This document shows positions 28,046 through 36,281 of a DNA stretch of 64,000 nt, one piece after another. Within the stretch, counting starts at the first letter, position 1. Every line of letters begins with the position of its first letter. The translations under genes and the position numbers were made by a program. This DNA is from a virus. The DNA lies in IMG/VR virus record IMGVR_UViG_3300021961_000050, positions 24,225 to 88,224 of that record. One strand, given 5' to 3'. The notes beneath the pieces are model-generated. The model was not told the DNA's origin. It saw only the letters and a list, made by a program, of their open reading frames with translations, and searched no databases.

Positions 28046-28987
28046 ATGGCATACGCACAAGGCGATTTAATTTTAGATGATCATTATAATACCTTTGCAA
28101 CAGGTAATGCAGACGGTACTACTAACCATGCTGTGGCAAATATTAACACTGTATGGGGTGTAGGTAATGGCAACAAAGGATATGGTCAGACATCAACGTT
28201 AAGTGCAGTCAGTGCAGGTAGTACTGTCACAGCAACTCAATGGTCAACTATGATTTCAAGACTAAATTCAATCTTAACACACCAAAGTGGCGCAGGATCA
28301 GGATTAGGCTTACCAACTGCTGGTAGTACAATTACATATCTGTCAACATTGTCAACTAACGTTACCAATGCTTTTAATAACAGATTAAATTTTACCACAC
28401 GTGGTACTGCTAGTACAACCAACTATGATGGTACTTGGAACGTTGCGGCTCCAACAACCTTTTCACAAAGTAGAACAGTAACATTTGCTAGTTCAGATCA
28501 AGCAAGATACTTTTTTAATGCAGGTGGACGTGTTGCTATAGTATTAAGTAGTCCAAGTGGCGGTGCAGATACTGCTAAAGAACAATCAATTACTGCTTTA
28601 GCAAACTCTGTTGGTACATTGTATATAGATCAAAGTACCAGTGGTAGAACAGGATCTGGCCAGACATTAAGTGTCAATGGTTCAAGTATTGGATTTTGGG
28701 ATTTAACAACATCAAATCAAACACTGATAACATTGACCTGTACCAATGCTAACTACACAACAAACACAGTTACTATAGCGGCTCGTTGCACTGGAACGGC
28801 AGGTTCAAACGGTGGTATTGGTAATGTAATCACATTTGATATTACCTACAACGATGCGGCCAATGATGGTGCATGGAATGATGCGATTAACATGGTGTTA
28901 AGAGCGGCTGTTCAAATTACACCCCCAGAAACTACAAACTTAACCAATGTTTGGGGCACAGTGACTCCAGCGGCCACAGCAAACTAG
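28046..28987 (+). CDS. Tail-fibre-associated protein, last gene of the tail block
   Basis: 313 residues. The start MAYAQGDLILDDHYNTFATG is of a type found at the N-terminus of short fibre or structural proteins in marine T4-like phages, followed by a helical region (residues about 70-115) and a beta-rich C-terminal domain containing SSDQARYFFNAGGRVAIVLS and WNDAINMVLRAAVQITPP. No catalytic motif. It lies 12 bases after the fibre gene with GAATAGAGAG as possible ribosome binding site, and is directly followed by a promoter/terminator element that closes the tail block. May be the host-contacting tip or a chaperone for it; function not determined. Confidence 0.6.
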   Translation: MAYAQGDLILDDHYNTFATGNADGTTNHAVANINTVWGVGNGNKGYGQTSTLSAVSAGSTVTATQWSTMISRLNSILTHQSGAGSGLGLPTAGSTITYLSTLSTNVTNAFNNRLNFTTRGTASTTNYDGTWNVAAPTTFSQSRTVTFASSDQARYFFNAGGRVAIVLSSPSGGADTAKEQSITALANSVGTLYIDQSTSGRTGSGQTLSVNGSSIGFWDLTTSNQTLITLTCTNANYTTNTVTIAARCTGTAGSNGGIGNVITFDITYNDAANDGAWNDAINMVLRAAVQITPPETTNLTNVWGTVTPAATAN

Positions 28988-29016
28988 TTGACAGACTAAC
29001 TTATTTGTTATATAAT
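28988..29016 (+). promoter_or_regulatory. Consensus sigma70 promoter for the accessory island
   Basis: TTGACA at 28988-28993, 17 bases, TATAAT at 29011-29016: both boxes are perfect and the spacing is optimal. It starts directly after the stop codon of the last tail gene and would begin transcription near 29023, driving the genes from 29073 onward. It differs in type from the TATAAATA-like boxes of the tail block and matches the promoters seen on the minus strand, so the island may be expressed early. Confidence 0.85.
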
Positions 29017-29038
29017 AAAAGGCACTTCGGTGCTTTTT
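29017..29038 (+). terminator. Rho-independent terminator abutting the promoter
   Basis: Nine-base-pair stem (29017-29025 with 29030-29038, one G-T pair) closed by a C(TTCG)G tetraloop and followed by TTTTTATTTT. It would stop messages coming from the tail genes. Its left arm begins at the first base after the TATAAT box, so a transcript starting near 29023 holds only the top of the stem. Confidence 0.85.
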
Positions 29039-29072
29039 ATTTTGGTTGAATTTCTAGAAGATAATTATATGT

Positions 29073-29387
29073 ATGAACACTGTTGATCAATTAGTTGAAG
29101 AAATTAAGTTAGCCACGGATTATCAAACTAACAAAAAAATTCTTAAAGAAAAGATTCTAACAGATCTGCACATGACTTATAATGGCGGACTCTTTAAGAT
29201 TACTCCTGAGATATTGGCCTTTGTAACTACTTGGCCTGACGATGAATTGTTCTTAGAAGATGTCTACGAAAATCCTATAAAAATTAATAAATTAGAATTT
29301 TTAGATCTATCTCGTCAGCATTATCAACAGACAATGAATACTTGGCATATAGAACATGAAAAAATCAAACGAATTAGAAAGGTCTAG
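29073..29387 (+). CDS. Conserved hypothetical protein, first gene of the island
   Basis: 104 residues, mostly helical, acidic and lysine rich, with no recognised motif. It contains LHMTYNGGLFKITPEILAFV and ends in a basic helix (HEKIKRIRKV). I do not recognise a function. It is the first frame after the promoter/terminator element and overlaps the next gene by 32 bases, so it belongs to the same message. AGAAGATAA lies before the ATG. The region between the terminator and this gene (29039-29072) holds nothing else I can see. Confidence 0.55.
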   Translation: MNTVDQLVEEIKLATDYQTNKKILKEKILTDLHMTYNGGLFKITPEILAFVTTWPDDELFLEDVYENPIKINKLEFLDLSRQHYQQTMNTWHIEHEKIKRIRKV

Positions 29388-30141
29388 AGGGGTTCTACTA
29401 TTTGCATCTAATACAGAAACAGTTGACTATGTAAAAATAGCAAATAGATCAGCAAAATTAATAGAACATTTCTTAAACGTACCTGTAACCATAGTATCTA
29501 ATCAAACAACAAGTGCCAATAAAAGATTTTCAATTGACTCAGGCACATTTGAGCAATGGAATAATTTAGATCGTTACATGGCCTATCAGTTAAGTCCCTA
29601 TGATCAAACTTTGTTGTTAGATTCTGACTATCTTGTTCTTGACAAGAATCTGCTGAAACTTTTTGATGTTGTTAATGATTACATCATTCCATTTAATAAC
29701 ATTAACATTGATAATTTGACAATGCCTAAAGACACCATGGGAACACACAGTTTGCCATTTCTTTGGGCTACGATTGTAGCATTTAATAAAACAGACAAAA
29801 CAGAAAAACTATTTGATTTGGTAAAGCGTGTACAAAAGAATTTTAAATATTATACCAAACTTTATAACATTAAAAATACCAATTACAGAAATGACTATGC
29901 CTTCGCCATAGCAGACAATATCATCAACGGATACACACAAGATTGCAGGCATTATCTACCATGGACTATGTTAACCGTGTCAAATAAAATTAAATCAATG
30001 CGAATTGAGGATGGATTAATTAAGATCAAAGAACAAGATAAAGCTCTGGTATCCCCCTTACAAAGCCTTCATATTATGAGCAAACAATGGTTGTTGTCAG
30101 ACGAATGTGAACAATTTATCAATGAGGCCATCAATGGATAG
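29356..30141 (+). CDS. GT-A-fold glycosyltransferase-like protein
   Basis: 261 residues. The pattern fits a small GT-A-type (GT8-like) glycosyltransferase: a nucleotide-binding N-terminal part (GVLLFASNTETVDYVKIA, residues 12-29), then YDQTLLLDSDYLV with a DSD at residues 89-91 that would bind the metal and sugar nucleotide. Later an acceptor-side region with NYRNDYAFAIADNIING. The next gene is a diverged relative with the same layout. Start at 29356 overlaps the previous gene by 32 bases and gives the full N-terminal strand; no better start is visible. Sugar donor and acceptor unknown. Confidence 0.6.
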   Translation: MKKSNELERSRGVLLFASNTETVDYVKIANRSAKLIEHFLNVPVTIVSNQTTSANKRFSIDSGTFEQWNNLDRYMAYQLSPYDQTLLLDSDYLVLDKNLLKLFDVVNDYIIPFNNINIDNLTMPKDTMGTHSLPFLWATIVAFNKTDKTEKLFDLVKRVQKNFKYYTKLYNIKNTNYRNDYAFAIADNIINGYTQDCRHYLPWTMLTVSNKIKSMRIEDGLIKIKEQDKALVSPLQSLHIMSKQWLLSDECEQFINEAING

Positions 30142-30952
30142 ATTTAAACAACAACAGGGTTTTCTAACCATTGCACAAAATACAACGGTTGATTATTTAA
30201 ATTTAGCATATCACCAGGCTAAATCAATAAAACAAACACAAAAGATCAATAATTATGCAGTACTAGTTGATCAAAAGACATTTGAACAAGTCACTGACCT
30301 ACATAGAACAGTGTTTGATTATGTTATTCTGATAGAAAATGATCAAGCAGAAAATGATCTTTGGAAACTGCGTAATGAGTGGCAGGTTTTCAATCTCACA
30401 CCATTTAAAGAAACCATTAAATTAGAAAGTGATTTAGTTTTTACAAGATCTGTTGATCATTGGTGGACTGCGTTAAGATTAAAAGATGTTTGTCTCAGTT
30501 ACCAATGTAAGAATTTTCAAGGACAAACAGTACCCAAATCAAGATACAGAAAATTGTTTTATGATAATGATTTACCAGATGTTTATAACGGTATGATGTA
30601 TTTTCGTTATAGTCAAACTGCGGCAGATTTTTTTAGGACTGCCAGAAAGATCTATGAAGAATGGCCCACAGTTACTAAAAATTTATTGAATTGTTCAGAC
30701 AAAGAACCTACCACTGATGTGGTTTATAGTTTAACAGCAAAACTTTTAGGTAAAGAAAATTTTTACGTTCCAAGTTTAGATTTTTTTAATTTTGTACACA
30801 TGAAACCACAAATACAAAATTGGTCAGATCACCAATGTTGGACAGACTATGTGTTAGTTGAACAAGATAATGCCATGTTAAGAATTAATAACACCAATCA
30901 ATACTATCCTGTTCACTATTATGAAAAGGACCTATTTAATGTCCAAAGCTGA
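30134..30952 (+). CDS. Glycosyltransferase-like protein, paralogue of the previous gene
   Basis: 272 residues from the ATG at 30134, which overlaps the previous stop (ATGGATAG) and has TGAGG upstream; earlier in-frame ATGs would extend deeper into the neighbour. Layout follows the previous gene: QQGFLTIAQNTTVDYLNLAY at residues 7-26, FKETIKLESDLVFTRSVDHW with ESD (98-100) at the place of the DSD, and DLPDVYNGMMYFRYSQTA with a following helix. The first acidic residue is E instead of D. Likely acts on the same glycan or on a peptide-linked sugar; this is inferred from the neighbours only. Confidence 0.55.
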   Translation: MDRFKQQQGFLTIAQNTTVDYLNLAYHQAKSIKQTQKINNYAVLVDQKTFEQVTDLHRTVFDYVILIENDQAENDLWKLRNEWQVFNLTPFKETIKLESDLVFTRSVDHWWTALRLKDVCLSYQCKNFQGQTVPKSRYRKLFYDNDLPDVYNGMMYFRYSQTAADFFRTARKIYEEWPTVTKNLLNCSDKEPTTDVVYSLTAKLLGKENFYVPSLDFFNFVHMKPQIQNWSDHQCWTDYVLVEQDNAMLRINNTNQYYPVHYYEKDLFNVQS

Positions 30953-31304
30953 AGAAGAATTTTTAAAGGCCATGCGGGAATATATTCCGCCATTGGTTAA
31001 ACCTGATGAGTACCGTGCCTATTATGATGAAAATGGTTGGATTATATTCTTTGCGGCTAACCAATTTCCTCCAGAGGGTAATTGGATTAACATTGATAAA
31101 GATCTATATATCACACATAATTGGACTAACCTTAAAGTCATTGACAATGCTATCAAAAAGGTTGAAATTGACACCAGTTTTCGTGTACAATTAATTAAGA
31201 GTGATCATGGATTTAGGACTGTTCAAAATCATGCTGGTTTAATCTTAGAAGAAGACGAGGAATATTCTGATGTAGACTACTATGACATCAGAAAAAACAT
31301 ATAA
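30939..31304 (+). CDS. Hypothetical protein between glycosyltransferase-like genes
   Basis: 121 residues from the ATG at 30939, preceded by AAGGACC; it overlaps the previous gene by 14 bases and its stop shares a base with the next ATG. The protein is acidic with an N-terminal helix (EEEFLKAMREYIPPLV), a beta region (GWIIFFAANQFPPEGNWINI) and a C-terminal acidic patch (LEEDEEYSDVDYYD). No family recognised. The tight coupling on both sides suggests it works with the flanking glycosyltransferase-like proteins. Confidence 0.6.
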   Translation: MSKAEEEFLKAMREYIPPLVKPDEYRAYYDENGWIIFFAANQFPPEGNWINIDKDLYITHNWTNLKVIDNAIKKVEIDTSFRVQLIKSDHGFRTVQNHAGLILEEDEEYSDVDYYDIRKNI

Positions 31305-32197
31305 TGACACAAATCATTGACATCGCAGATTTAGACTGCGTTTATCTCAGTTATGATGAGCCCAAAAAGGAAGAGTTTTGGATTAAAATTCAAAATATGG
31401 TACCTTGGGCAAAACGTGTAGATGGAGTAAAAGGTTCAGATGCCGCACACAAAGCCGCGGCCAATGCCAGTGACACTGATCGTTTTATACTGATAGATGG
31501 TGATAACTTGCCTGACGCTAACTTTTTTAATCTACAGTTAACTTTGGATGATTCTAATAGAGATTCAGTATTTCGTTGGCGAGCAAAAAATGCAATAAAC
31601 GGACTACAATATGGCAATGGAGGATTAAGTTGTTGGACCAAAGAGTTTATCTATAACATGCGTACACATGAAAACACAGATGGTAAGGAAGAAAATGATG
31701 TAGAGTTTTGTTTTTATCCTAACTATTGGGCCATGCACGACTGTTATTCAACTACATACCCCAACCAGACTCCATTCCAAGCATGGCGAGCAGGATTCCG
31801 TGAAGGTGTTAAAATGAGTCTAAACAGAGGACGTAAGCCTACGGTGGAAGAATTTAAACAGCAGGTTCATGCACGTAACTATGATCATTTATGTATTTGG
31901 CAGACAGTAGGGGCAGACGTTGACAATGGATTTTATTCTATCTATGGTGCCAGATTAGGCACACATCTAACCATGTTAGAAGATTGGAATTATCAGTTAG
32001 TACAGGACTTTGATGAGTTAGCTTTGATGTGGCCTACTTTTCAAGATGCCACGCCTGATCATTGTAAGAATCTAGGAGAAAGTCTACGTACCTGTTTGGG
32101 ATTAGACATAGTAGACATGGATCCAGAAGAAAGCAAATTTTTTAAACATCATTACAAAAGTAACTTTCATAATAAAGGTATAATGCTACGTGAGTAA
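31304..32197 (+). CDS. GT-A-like glycosyltransferase domain protein
   Basis: 297 residues. DCVYLSYDEPKKEEFWIKI (11-29) is a Rossmann-type first strand, and RFILIDGDNLPDANFF carries a DxD-like DGDN at 65-68. Then AINGLQYGNGGLSCWTKEF and TPFQAWRAGFREGVKMSLNR. The same block order occurs in the C-terminal half of the protein encoded at 45210-46535, so the two are related. Such proteins are common in marine phage genomes and are usually annotated as hypothetical or as glycosyltransferases. The ATG overlaps the previous TAA by one base. Confidence 0.55.
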   Translation: MTQIIDIADLDCVYLSYDEPKKEEFWIKIQNMVPWAKRVDGVKGSDAAHKAAANASDTDRFILIDGDNLPDANFFNLQLTLDDSNRDSVFRWRAKNAINGLQYGNGGLSCWTKEFIYNMRTHENTDGKEENDVEFCFYPNYWAMHDCYSTTYPNQTPFQAWRAGFREGVKMSLNRGRKPTVEEFKQQVHARNYDHLCIWQTVGADVDNGFYSIYGARLGTHLTMLEDWNYQLVQDFDELALMWPTFQDATPDHCKNLGESLRTCLGLDIVDMDPEESKFFKHHYKSNFHNKGIMLRE

Positions 32198-33035
32198 GCC
32201 TATATTACCTTTTCTTGAAACTATGATTACACAGGTTTGTAATATCAGCTGTCTAGGTTGTACAAACTACAGTGATCTGACACACCAAGGATACGTTAGT
32301 TGGCAACAGGGTAAAGAATGGTTAGAGCCATGGCTAAGCAGGATAGATATTCCTGACTTTGGCATCATGGGAGGTGAGCCTTTGATTAATCCTGAAGTTG
32401 AGCATTGGATCTTAGGTATCAGACAGTTAATGCCTAAGACACAGATAAGATTTACTACTAATGCTTTGTTGTTAGAAAAGAAATGGCATCTAGTAGATCT
32501 AATGTCAGAACTTGGTAATTGTGTACTTAAAATAACAGTGCATGAAAACAATCCTGTGATTGAACAAACTATAGAAAAGATATTTAACAGTTATGATTGG
32601 AAACCTGTTACTGAGTATGGCATTGATAGATATGTCACTGATAAAGATTTTAAGTTTCAAATTAATAGACCAAAGACCTTTATTAAATCTTACAAAAATA
32701 ATTATGCTAACATGATGCCATATTCAAGTGACCCTGTAAAGGCATTTGAAATATGCTGTCAAAAAAATTGCCCTTTACTTTACCAAGGACGTATCTATAA
32801 ATGTAGCACTAGTGGGCTATTGAAGGAAACTTTAGAAAGATTTGGTAATCCAAATTTTGAACAGTGGAAAGATTATGTAACTGATGGTATTGGGTTTGAT
32901 TGTACCAATTCTGAACTAGCAACATTTATAAACAACTTTGAAAAACCTGAGCAGATCTGTAGAATGTGCCCTACTGTAGATGATTCTGCTACTATAGATC
33001 ATTATGCTACAGTAACAAGGGGAAAATATGCTTAG
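32190..33035 (+). CDS. Radical SAM protein, C-terminal SPASM-like type
   Basis: 281 residues; GTG start at 32190, inside the end of the previous gene. The radical SAM cluster motif CNISCLGC (C17, C21, C24) is near the N-terminus and GIMGGEPLINP (GGEP at 61-64) binds the SAM methionine. Unlike the five enzymes further on, its extra cysteines lie C-terminally (EICCQKNCPLLYQGRIYKC, then ICRMCP), the normal place of a SPASM/twitch auxiliary cluster. Enzymes of this type modify peptides or small molecules by hydrogen abstraction. The substrate is not visible; glycosyltransferase-like genes flank it. Confidence 0.82.
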   Translation: MSKPILPFLETMITQVCNISCLGCTNYSDLTHQGYVSWQQGKEWLEPWLSRIDIPDFGIMGGEPLINPEVEHWILGIRQLMPKTQIRFTTNALLLEKKWHLVDLMSELGNCVLKITVHENNPVIEQTIEKIFNSYDWKPVTEYGIDRYVTDKDFKFQINRPKTFIKSYKNNYANMMPYSSDPVKAFEICCQKNCPLLYQGRIYKCSTSGLLKETLERFGNPNFEQWKDYVTDGIGFDCTNSELATFINNFEKPEQICRMCPTVDDSATIDHYATVTRGKYA

Positions 33036-34005
33036 TCTAGCATTAAGAGATAATCTTCCCTGGGATCAAGATTTAGTTTGGACGTATCTTTACCAACAAT
33101 TAGAATCAGATATGCCTATCACAATAGATATTTGTCCTGAGGCTTGTTGTCTAAGATCTGCTGGTGTTTATGATTTGCTTGACAAATTTTGTGTTACTGT
33201 TGGATACAATAAAACCATTACAATTAAAACTGCTAATATGATCGAGTATCATTCAATTTACAAAATAGAACGGAACGCAGGTAGTTGGTATGAACTTCCT
33301 TTACTACAACAATGGTTGAAAGATAATCCAATTATATATACAACTACTCCTTCAAAAATGTTTGGATGCTTTAACAGTAGAAATCACTGGTCAAGACTTT
33401 GGTTGTCAACAATCTTATACAATTACTATAAAGAAAAATCTTTATTAACCTACCACTATGATGGTACCGTTATAAATTTTAACTACGATCTCTATATAGG
33501 TATTGACGATTTGATTAAAAGAGACTGTGAGCAAATTACACAGGCCTACAACTTTTTACAAAACTGTCCGTTGACATTAGATCAGATAAATGAATATCCT
33601 ATACAGCATCCTGCTAATATGTCATTGTTAAAATTTTATCAAGATCTATTTGTTGATATTGTATCTGAAACAAATGTTGCAGGGAATAGTTTTCTAGTTA
33701 CTGAAAAAACCTGGCGTTCAATTATATCTAAAAGACCATTTATTGTGATGTCAAATCAGGGATTCTTACACCATTTAAAAAAATTAGGATTTAAAACATT
33801 TGATTTTTATTGGTCAGAAGAGTATGATCAAAACTCTGATAAAAATAGAATAAAACATATTATTGATTTATTAGATCAACTGTCTAAACTAACATTGGTC
33901 CAAGTTGAAGAAATGTTGAAAGACATGGATGATATTTTAGAACACAATCTATCAGTGTTTAACAGTTTGTCTTTTGGTAGACTCAATGAGATTTTCAATG
34001 GATAG
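33028..34005 (+). CDS. Glycosyltransferase-like protein (GT10/exostosin-type C-terminus)
   Basis: 325 residues; ATG at 33028 overlaps the previous gene. Residues about 205-268 (YQDLFVDIVSETN, FLVTEKTWRSIISKRPFIV, FLHHLKKLGFKTFDFYWSEE) form a block that I associate with nucleotide-sugar-binding C-terminal domains in the fucosyltransferase GT10 and exostosin-like range, widespread in marine phages and bacteria. The N-terminal 200 residues show no known motif. It is followed by an SGNH hydrolase overlapping by eight bases. A role as a sugar transferase is likely but the donor is not known. Confidence 0.55.
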   Translation: MLSLALRDNLPWDQDLVWTYLYQQLESDMPITIDICPEACCLRSAGVYDLLDKFCVTVGYNKTITIKTANMIEYHSIYKIERNAGSWYELPLLQQWLKDNPIIYTTTPSKMFGCFNSRNHWSRLWLSTILYNYYKEKSLLTYHYDGTVINFNYDLYIGIDDLIKRDCEQITQAYNFLQNCPLTLDQINEYPIQHPANMSLLKFYQDLFVDIVSETNVAGNSFLVTEKTWRSIISKRPFIVMSNQGFLHHLKKLGFKTFDFYWSEEYDQNSDKNRIKHIIDLLDQLSKLTLVQVEEMLKDMDDILEHNLSVFNSLSFGRLNEIFNG

Positions 34006-34744
34006 ACTGTTTACCTTTGGTTGTAGTTTTACAAAATATTGTTGGCCAACTTGGGCTGACATCTTAGCACAATCAGCTGAGCATTATGAAAACTGGGCAA
34101 CTCCTGGTGGAGGCAATCAATACATTTTTAACAGTTTGATAGAATGTCATAAACGAAATAGTCTGACTGCCAACGACACCGTAATTATAATGTGGACCAG
34201 TATCAGTCGTGAAGATAGATATATTAGAGACAAAGGATGGTTAACACCTGGTAGTATCTTCAATCAAACAGACTATGATAAAAATTTTGTAAAAAATCTA
34301 GCAGATCCATATGGTTATTTGATTAGAGATCTAGCAATCATATCAGCTACACGCATGATATTAGATCAAATTGGATGCCAATGGCACTTTTTATCAATGG
34401 TACCTATAGAATATCATGATGACAGTACATATTTTAAGAAAGATCTAAAGATTACAAAAGAAATTAAAGATTTATATCAGATAGAACTTGATCTGATTAA
34501 ACCTAGTGTGTTTGACACAGTGTTTAATGGGGATTGGTCCAGCAGAAAACATCTAAAACCACAGGTTGATGATAATCACCCTACGCCTGGTGAACATTTA
34601 ATTTACTTAAATACAATACTGCCTCAATATAATATTAGTAATGACACAGTTAATTTGGTTAAGTTGAGCGACCAAATTGTATTAGACAATCTGCCATTTG
34701 ATTGGCAGGGTTGGAAATTAAATCAATTAGGAATGAGATTCTAA
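33998..34744 (+). CDS. SGNH/GDSL-type hydrolase-like protein
   Basis: 248 residues from the ATG at 33998, chosen because it places the nucleophile motif near the N-terminus (LFTFGCSFTKY) and overlaps the previous stop by only eight bases. Block GGGNQYIFNSL supplies the glycine/asparagine oxyanion signature (block III type), TVIIMWTSISREDRY follows, and DNHPTPGEHL near residue 190 gives the expected D-x-H pair. The family removes or transfers acyl groups, often acetyl on sugars. Two similar but diverged proteins occur at 42648 and 62084. Confidence 0.7.
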   Translation: MDRLFTFGCSFTKYCWPTWADILAQSAEHYENWATPGGGNQYIFNSLIECHKRNSLTANDTVIIMWTSISREDRYIRDKGWLTPGSIFNQTDYDKNFVKNLADPYGYLIRDLAIISATRMILDQIGCQWHFLSMVPIEYHDDSTYFKKDLKITKEIKDLYQIELDLIKPSVFDTVFNGDWSSRKHLKPQVDDNHPTPGEHLIYLNTILPQYNISNDTVNLVKLSDQIVLDNLPFDWQGWKLNQLGMRF

Positions 34745-36138
34745 TGAGTGAAAAATCAAAATTTATGGCTTCCGCAGAGGATATGAAAGATCGTTTAGGA
34801 ACGGCTCTCTGTTTGGCTAAATGGCAACAGGTCAGTCTACATCTTACCACAGGCATGACCAACTCATGCTATCATCCACCATTACACGAAATTGATCCTA
34901 GTGTGATTGAAATTAAACCAGCGGCCTTGCATAATACAGAACATAAAAAACAACAGCGTAAAAAAATGTTAGCAGGTGATCGACCCAAGGAGTGTAACTA
35001 CTGCTGGCACATGGAGGATGCTGGACATTTAAGTGATCGTCATTATCGCTCAGGTGAACCATGGGCTTTAGAACACTTTGACTCTATTGTCAATAGTCCA
35101 TGGGACCAAGATGCTACTCCCAGTTATGTAGAAGTTAACTTTAATCATGCCTGTCAAATGGCCTGTAGTTATTGTTCACCACAGTATTCAACAGAATGGG
35201 GTAAAGACATAGAACGCTGGGGTGCTTACCCCACGTCAACACCACATAACGCACCTGAACATTTTCAAGGAAGACGCAAGCCTATACCTAACAGAGAACA
35301 TAATCCCTATGTAGAAGCATTTTGGAAATGGTGGCCTGAATTATACGGATCATTGAAACATTTTCGTATGACAGGTGGCGAGCCCTTAATGGATAAGAAT
35401 ACATACAAAGTTTTTGATTATATTCTAACTTTACCTAAAAAAGATCTGCACGTTGATGTAACATCAAACTTTTCAGTAGAACCTAAACTGTTTAATCAAT
35501 ACATTAACAAAGTCAAAGAACTCTGTACAGATGAAAAGATTGAACACTTTATGCAGTATGTAAGTATAGACACAGGTATACCTAATCATGCTGAATACAT
35601 CAGACACGGACTCCAATGGCAAAGATTTGAAACATATATTCATCAGTACTTAACCAGAGTACCTAATAGAAACAGTTTAACTTTTATTGTTACTCTAAAT
35701 AATTTAAGTATACTAGGTCTACAAAGATTGCTTGAAAATATTTTAGAATATCGTAAACTATACAGTGAAAACTATCAACGCATTTGGTTTGATACTCCAG
35801 TACTACGTACACCAAATTGGCAGAGTCTACAGATATTACCACCAACGTATAGTAAGATATTAGAAAAAACCATTCAATGGATGAAACTTCATCGCTTAGA
35901 AGAAGGATCTAATAATTTTGTTGGATTTAAAGATTATGAAATTCAAAGATTAGAAAGAGATCTTACTTGGATGCAACGTGGTAAAAAACTCACTAAAGAC
36001 TATCTACATAAACAAAGAGCAGACTTCTATAGATTCTTTAATGAATATGACAAACGTAGAAACATTAGTTTTGAAGATACCTTTCCACAAATGAAAGATT
36101 TTTGGCAGGAGTGTAAATGGCATGCAGAAAATTCATGA
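34744..36138 (+). CDS. Radical SAM enzyme with N-terminal SPASM-like module (array member 1)
   Basis: 464 residues; start taken at the ATG overlapping the previous stop (TAATG at 34742-34746), because an upstream in-frame ATG at 34702 would add 14 residues inside the neighbour. Cysteines C23, C42, C84 and C87 form an auxiliary module before the radical SAM motif CQMACSYC (C137, C141, C144); MTGGEPLMDK is at 209-218. The N-terminal signature LAKW..., GMTNSCYHP, ECNYCW is shared with the gene at 36282, pointing to tandem duplication. A long C-terminal helical region ends with DFYRFFNEYDKRR. Such twitch/SPASM-type enzymes bind extra iron-sulfur clusters. Substrate unknown. Confidence 0.82.
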   Translation: MSEKSKFMASAEDMKDRLGTALCLAKWQQVSLHLTTGMTNSCYHPPLHEIDPSVIEIKPAALHNTEHKKQQRKKMLAGDRPKECNYCWHMEDAGHLSDRHYRSGEPWALEHFDSIVNSPWDQDATPSYVEVNFNHACQMACSYCSPQYSTEWGKDIERWGAYPTSTPHNAPEHFQGRRKPIPNREHNPYVEAFWKWWPELYGSLKHFRMTGGEPLMDKNTYKVFDYILTLPKKDLHVDVTSNFSVEPKLFNQYINKVKELCTDEKIEHFMQYVSIDTGIPNHAEYIRHGLQWQRFETYIHQYLTRVPNRNSLTFIVTLNNLSILGLQRLLENILEYRKLYSENYQRIWFDTPVLRTPNWQSLQILPPTYSKILEKTIQWMKLHRLEEGSNNFVGFKDYEIQRLERDLTWMQRGKKLTKDYLHKQRADFYRFFNEYDKRRNISFEDTFPQMKDFWQECKWHAENS

Positions 36139-36277
36139 CAATACCTGCCCAGCATTTTTTAATGACGCTACAATAGATCCTTCTGGTTCTTATAGTCCTT
36201 GTACTGCTTTAGGCGGTGGAGCATTTAAATTTCCTAATAAAACATTTAAAGAATTTAGTAAACTTTTAGATATTTAA
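36122..36277 (+). CDS. 51-residue orphan of the N-terminal SPASM-like module
   Basis: Short frame from the ATG at 36122 to TAA at 36277, overlapping the end of the previous gene by 17 bases and stopping four bases before the next ATG. Residues 9-27 (CPAFFNDATIDPSGSYSPC) match the N-terminal pattern of the neighbouring radical SAM proteins (C-x-x-P-W then D-G-x-x-x-P-C), and KTFKEFSKLL matches the following helix. It ends before the CxxC and the radical SAM core. It is either a remnant of a deleted radical SAM gene or a stand-alone mini-domain. A peptide substrate of the neighbouring enzymes is a further, weaker possibility. GGAGTG lies upstream of the ATG. Confidence 0.5.
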   Translation: MQKIHDNTCPAFFNDATIDPSGSYSPCTALGGGAFKFPNKTFKEFSKLLDI

Positions 36278-36281
36278 GAGA

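Noticed and set aside
34702-34743. Upstream ATG extension of radical SAM array member 1
   Set aside because: It would add 14 residues inside the end of the SGNH gene; the stop-start overlap at 34742-34746 is the pattern used by neighbouring genes.
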